Positions 62,343 through 64,000 of a stretch of 64,000 nucleotides of DNA are shown piece by piece (position 1 is the first letter of the stretch; each line of letters begins with the position of its first letter). The position numbers and the translations under genes were made by a program. Source of the stretch: Nostoc sp. FACHB-892 (lineage in GTDB: Bacteria > Cyanobacteriota > Cyanobacteriia > Cyanobacteriales > Nostocaceae); NCBI RefSeq assembly GCF_014698795.1, contig NZ_JACJTR010000003.1, positions 372,001 to 436,000 of the forward strand, in the 5' to 3' direction. The notes under the pieces are model-generated. The model was given only the letters and a program-made list of their open reading frames with translations. It was not told the DNA's origin and did no database searches.

Positions 62343-63389
62343 ATGAGTTGGTGGCTGGGCGAAATTTTAGTAAACGGTGGGCTGGGGGAAACTTGGCAAC
62401 AGCAAGCAAAAGAAGCAGCATTGGCAGATAGGTTAAGGGCAAAAGCTTTTGGGATCACGCCCGACAATGTTGATGAAGTAATCGAAAGGCGATCGCATTT
62501 ACTAAAATCTGTTCTCCCAGCTTTTAGTCAATTTTGCCAAACTACTCTCCAAATCGAACCCAAGGAAATGTTACAGGTGTTGTGGGACTTGTGGCTGCCG
62601 TTGGGAATCAAGTTAGCATCGCAGCGCCAACAGTTAAACCGCCCTCTGATTCAAGGAATATTGGGAGGACAAGGCACTGGTAAAACTACAATGTCTAAGG
62701 TTCTCAGCTTGATTCTCGATCAGTTGGGATACCGGAGTGTGAGTTTGTCTTTGGATGACTTATATAAAACTTACAGCGATCGCTTGGTTTTAACACAACA
62801 AGATCCCCGCTTGATTTGGCGCGGCCCACCAGGAACCCACGATGTAGATTTAGGTTTAAATGTACTAGATCGAATCCGCCAGTTGCAAAGTTCGGTGATG
62901 GTTCCCCGTTTTGATAAATCTGCTTTTGGAGGTGCTGGCGATCGCACCACTCCAGAAATGGTAACAGGTGTAGATATTGTGCTATTTGAAGGTTGGTTTG
63001 TGGGTGTGCGGCCAATTAACGCAGATGTATTTGATACTGCACCACCGCCAATTCTCACAGATGAAGATAGAGCATTTGCCCGTGATATGAATCTTCGCCT
63101 CCACGATTATTTACCACTGTGGGAGCGATTAGACAGTTTAATTGTGTTGTATCCCATCGATTATCGCTGTTCTTTGGAGTGGCGAAAACAGGCAGAACAA
63201 CAGATGATTGCTGCGGGTAAATTGGGAATGAGCAATGCAGAGATAGAGCAATTTGTCAATTATTTTTGGCGATCGCTCCACCCGGAATTATTCATCAAAC
63301 CGTTGGTAAAAGATCCGACAGTGGTTGATCTAGTGATTGAGATTAATGCTGATCATAGTTTTGGTGCAGTGTATTGCGATCGGGCTTAA
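62343..63389 (+). CDS. glyk: D-glycerate 3-kinase
   Basis: 348 residues, the last enzyme of the photorespiratory glycolate pathway, phosphorylating glycerate to 3-phosphoglycerate. The Walker A is ILGGQGTGKTTMSKVL (about residues 104-115). SLSLDDLYKTYSDRLVL and GPPGTHDVDLGLNVLDRIRQL follow, then VPRFDKSAFGGAGDRTP-like VPRFDKSAFGGAGDR and DIVLFEGWFVGVRP, the plant-type GLYK signature. A short N-terminal helical domain (1-90) precedes the kinase. Located 30 bases behind ycf20. The start ATG 62343 follows an aggag-like SD. Confidence 0.92.
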   Translation: MSWWLGEILVNGGLGETWQQQAKEAALADRLRAKAFGITPDNVDEVIERRSHLLKSVLPAFSQFCQTTLQIEPKEMLQVLWDLWLPLGIKLASQRQQLNRPLIQGILGGQGTGKTTMSKVLSLILDQLGYRSVSLSLDDLYKTYSDRLVLTQQDPRLIWRGPPGTHDVDLGLNVLDRIRQLQSSVMVPRFDKSAFGGAGDRTTPEMVTGVDIVLFEGWFVGVRPINADVFDTAPPPILTDEDRAFARDMNLRLHDYLPLWERLDSLIVLYPIDYRCSLEWRKQAEQQMIAAGKLGMSNAEIEQFVNYFWRSLHPELFIKPLVKDPTVVDLVIEINADHSFGAVYCDRA

Positions 63390-63468
63390 GGTGTTAGTTC
63401 TCAAGCAAATCAGGTAAAAACACTATAATTTGCTTAAAGCGTGATTTATCCTACTCCTTAGACCAAAA

Positions 63469-64000
63469 ATGCCAGAGGAACCCTTAAAGCTTTTCTTATC
63501 CTACTCTCACAAAGACGAATCTCTAAAGGATGAACTAGCTAATCATCTAAGTACTTTGAGACGGCAAGGTGTAATTTCAAGCTGGGACGATCGCAAGATA
63601 TTACCTGGAGAGGAGTGGGATTACCAAATTAATGAGAATTTAAATACCGCCGATATCATTCTGTTACTCGTCAGTTCAGACTTTATCGCTTCTAATTATT
63701 GCTGGGAGATTGAAGTCACCACAGCAATAGAACATCACAATACAGGAAAAGCTTGTGTCATCCCGATTATTCTGCGAAGGGTTGATTGGAGTCATACACC
63801 CTTTGCTAAACTGCAATTTTTGCCCAAGAATGCCGAACCTGTTACCTCTTGGACTAATCGAGACGATGCATTCACAAACGTAGCTCAGGGAATTAGGGCT
63901 GCTGCTTGGCAACTGAAAAGTGAGCGTCAACAGAAACTGACACTGGCAACAAAGGAAACTGCCATAGCTGAGTATCGCCAGAAGGTTGAAGAATTTGCAG
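63469..64000 (+). CDS. TIR-domain protein, 5' part only
   Basis: At least 177 residues, cut by the window edge. The N-terminal TIR domain (MPEEPLKLFLSYSHKDESLK to about residue 130) has SYSHKDE, a Box-2-like WDDRKILPGEEW, and SSDFIASNYCWEIEV, whose Glu is in the position of the catalytic Glu of TIR NADases. A charged helix (LKSERQQKLTLATKETAIAE) then begins, typical of TIR-STAND or TIR-coiled-coil proteins. Such proteins are often defence NADases or NTPase-linked switches in cyanobacteria; the C-terminal partner domain lies beyond the window. Confidence 0.85.
   Translation, partial: MPEEPLKLFLSYSHKDESLKDELANHLSTLRRQGVISSWDDRKILPGEEWDYQINENLNTADIILLLVSSDFIASNYCWEIEVTTAIEHHNTGKACVIPIILRRVDWSHTPFAKLQFLPKNAEPVTSWTNRDDAFTNVAQGIRAAAWQLKSERQQKLTLATKETAIAEYRQKVEEFA

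Noticed and set aside
1..64000. CRISPR arrays, tRNA and rRNA genes
   Set aside because: No regularly spaced repeat-spacer pattern and no tRNA T-loop/cloverleaf or rRNA sequence was seen; the heptamer runs are not CRISPR repeats.

Overview
The window looks like chromosomal DNA of a filamentous, probably heterocyst-forming cyanobacterium of the Nostoc/Anabaena group. The evidence is: frequent HIP1 octamers (GCGATCGC) in genes and spacers; many cyanobacterial short tandem heptamer repeats (runs of ggggagt, ccccagt, tcattag type) and small dispersed palindromic repeats; cyanobacterial families (KaiABC, Cph1-type phytochrome, Ycf20, LrtA, PSII S4-domain protein, DUF1816, DUF1400, carotenoid oxygenase); and a TolC homologue directly downstream of kaiC, the arrangement of hgdD in Anabaena. 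I saw no rRNA, tRNA, CRISPR array or intact insertion sequence.

Layout. 1-4.1 kb: the 5' part of a di-haem cytochrome peroxidase-like gene, a DMT exporter and a DUF1400 hydrolase. 4.1-4.8 kb: a repeat-rich spacer with nested miniature inverted-repeat elements. 4.8-7 kb: a large calcium-binding repeat protein with RTX and bluetail ends. 7.3-12.2 kb: a light-signalling block (Cph1-like phytochrome, Rcp1-like regulator, receiver-GAF-kinase). 12.3-24 kb: mostly housekeeping genes (Spx/ArsC-like protein, hydrolases, truB, rlmB, mrnC, a STAS protein, carA, a retropepsin-like protease, trpD). 24-33.5 kb: solitary adenine methylase, cytochrome b561, PadR regulator, carotenoid oxygenase, twin CAP-domain lipoproteins, HGSNAT-like membrane acyltransferase, PrxQ and LrtA. 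34-42.4 kb: lipB, a divergent amino-acid ABC transporter, LysR regulator, a glutathione S-transferase broken by a repeat, acetyltransferase, lipid kinase and ExoD-like protein. 42.4-42.7 kb: three tandem copies of a putative ~53-nt small RNA on the minus strand. 43-48.7 kb: unknown secreted protein, methyltransferase, SDR dehydrogenase, S4 protein and decayed integrase and antitoxin remnants. 48.9-58 kb: clock cluster kaiA-kaiB-kaiC-hgdD (minus strand), with a divergent histidine kinase carrying degenerate receivers. 58-64 kb: glycosyltransferase, unknown secreted protein, ycf20, glycerate kinase and the start of a TIR-domain gene.

How the parts fit. The kai genes form the circadian oscillator. 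KaiA here is shortened and lacks a recognisable pseudo-receiver, while the divergent neighbour kinase carries degenerate receiver domains. hgdD at the end of the kai run links the locus to heterocyst envelope export. The most interesting non-coding feature is the sRNA array: each unit has a TCCGGA-like box about 36 nt upstream of the predicted start, a -10-like box and a terminator hairpin preserved by compensatory changes. This is the architecture known for NsiR1 of heterocyst formers, but hetF is not adjacent here.

A second theme is repeat invasion of genes. Heptamer repeats sit in frame inside the phytochrome, the GAF kinase, TrpD and the GT39 glycosyltransferase, and a dispersed repeat puts two in-frame TAG codons into the glutathione S-transferase. 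Functions are inferred from motifs read by eye; no database search was possible.
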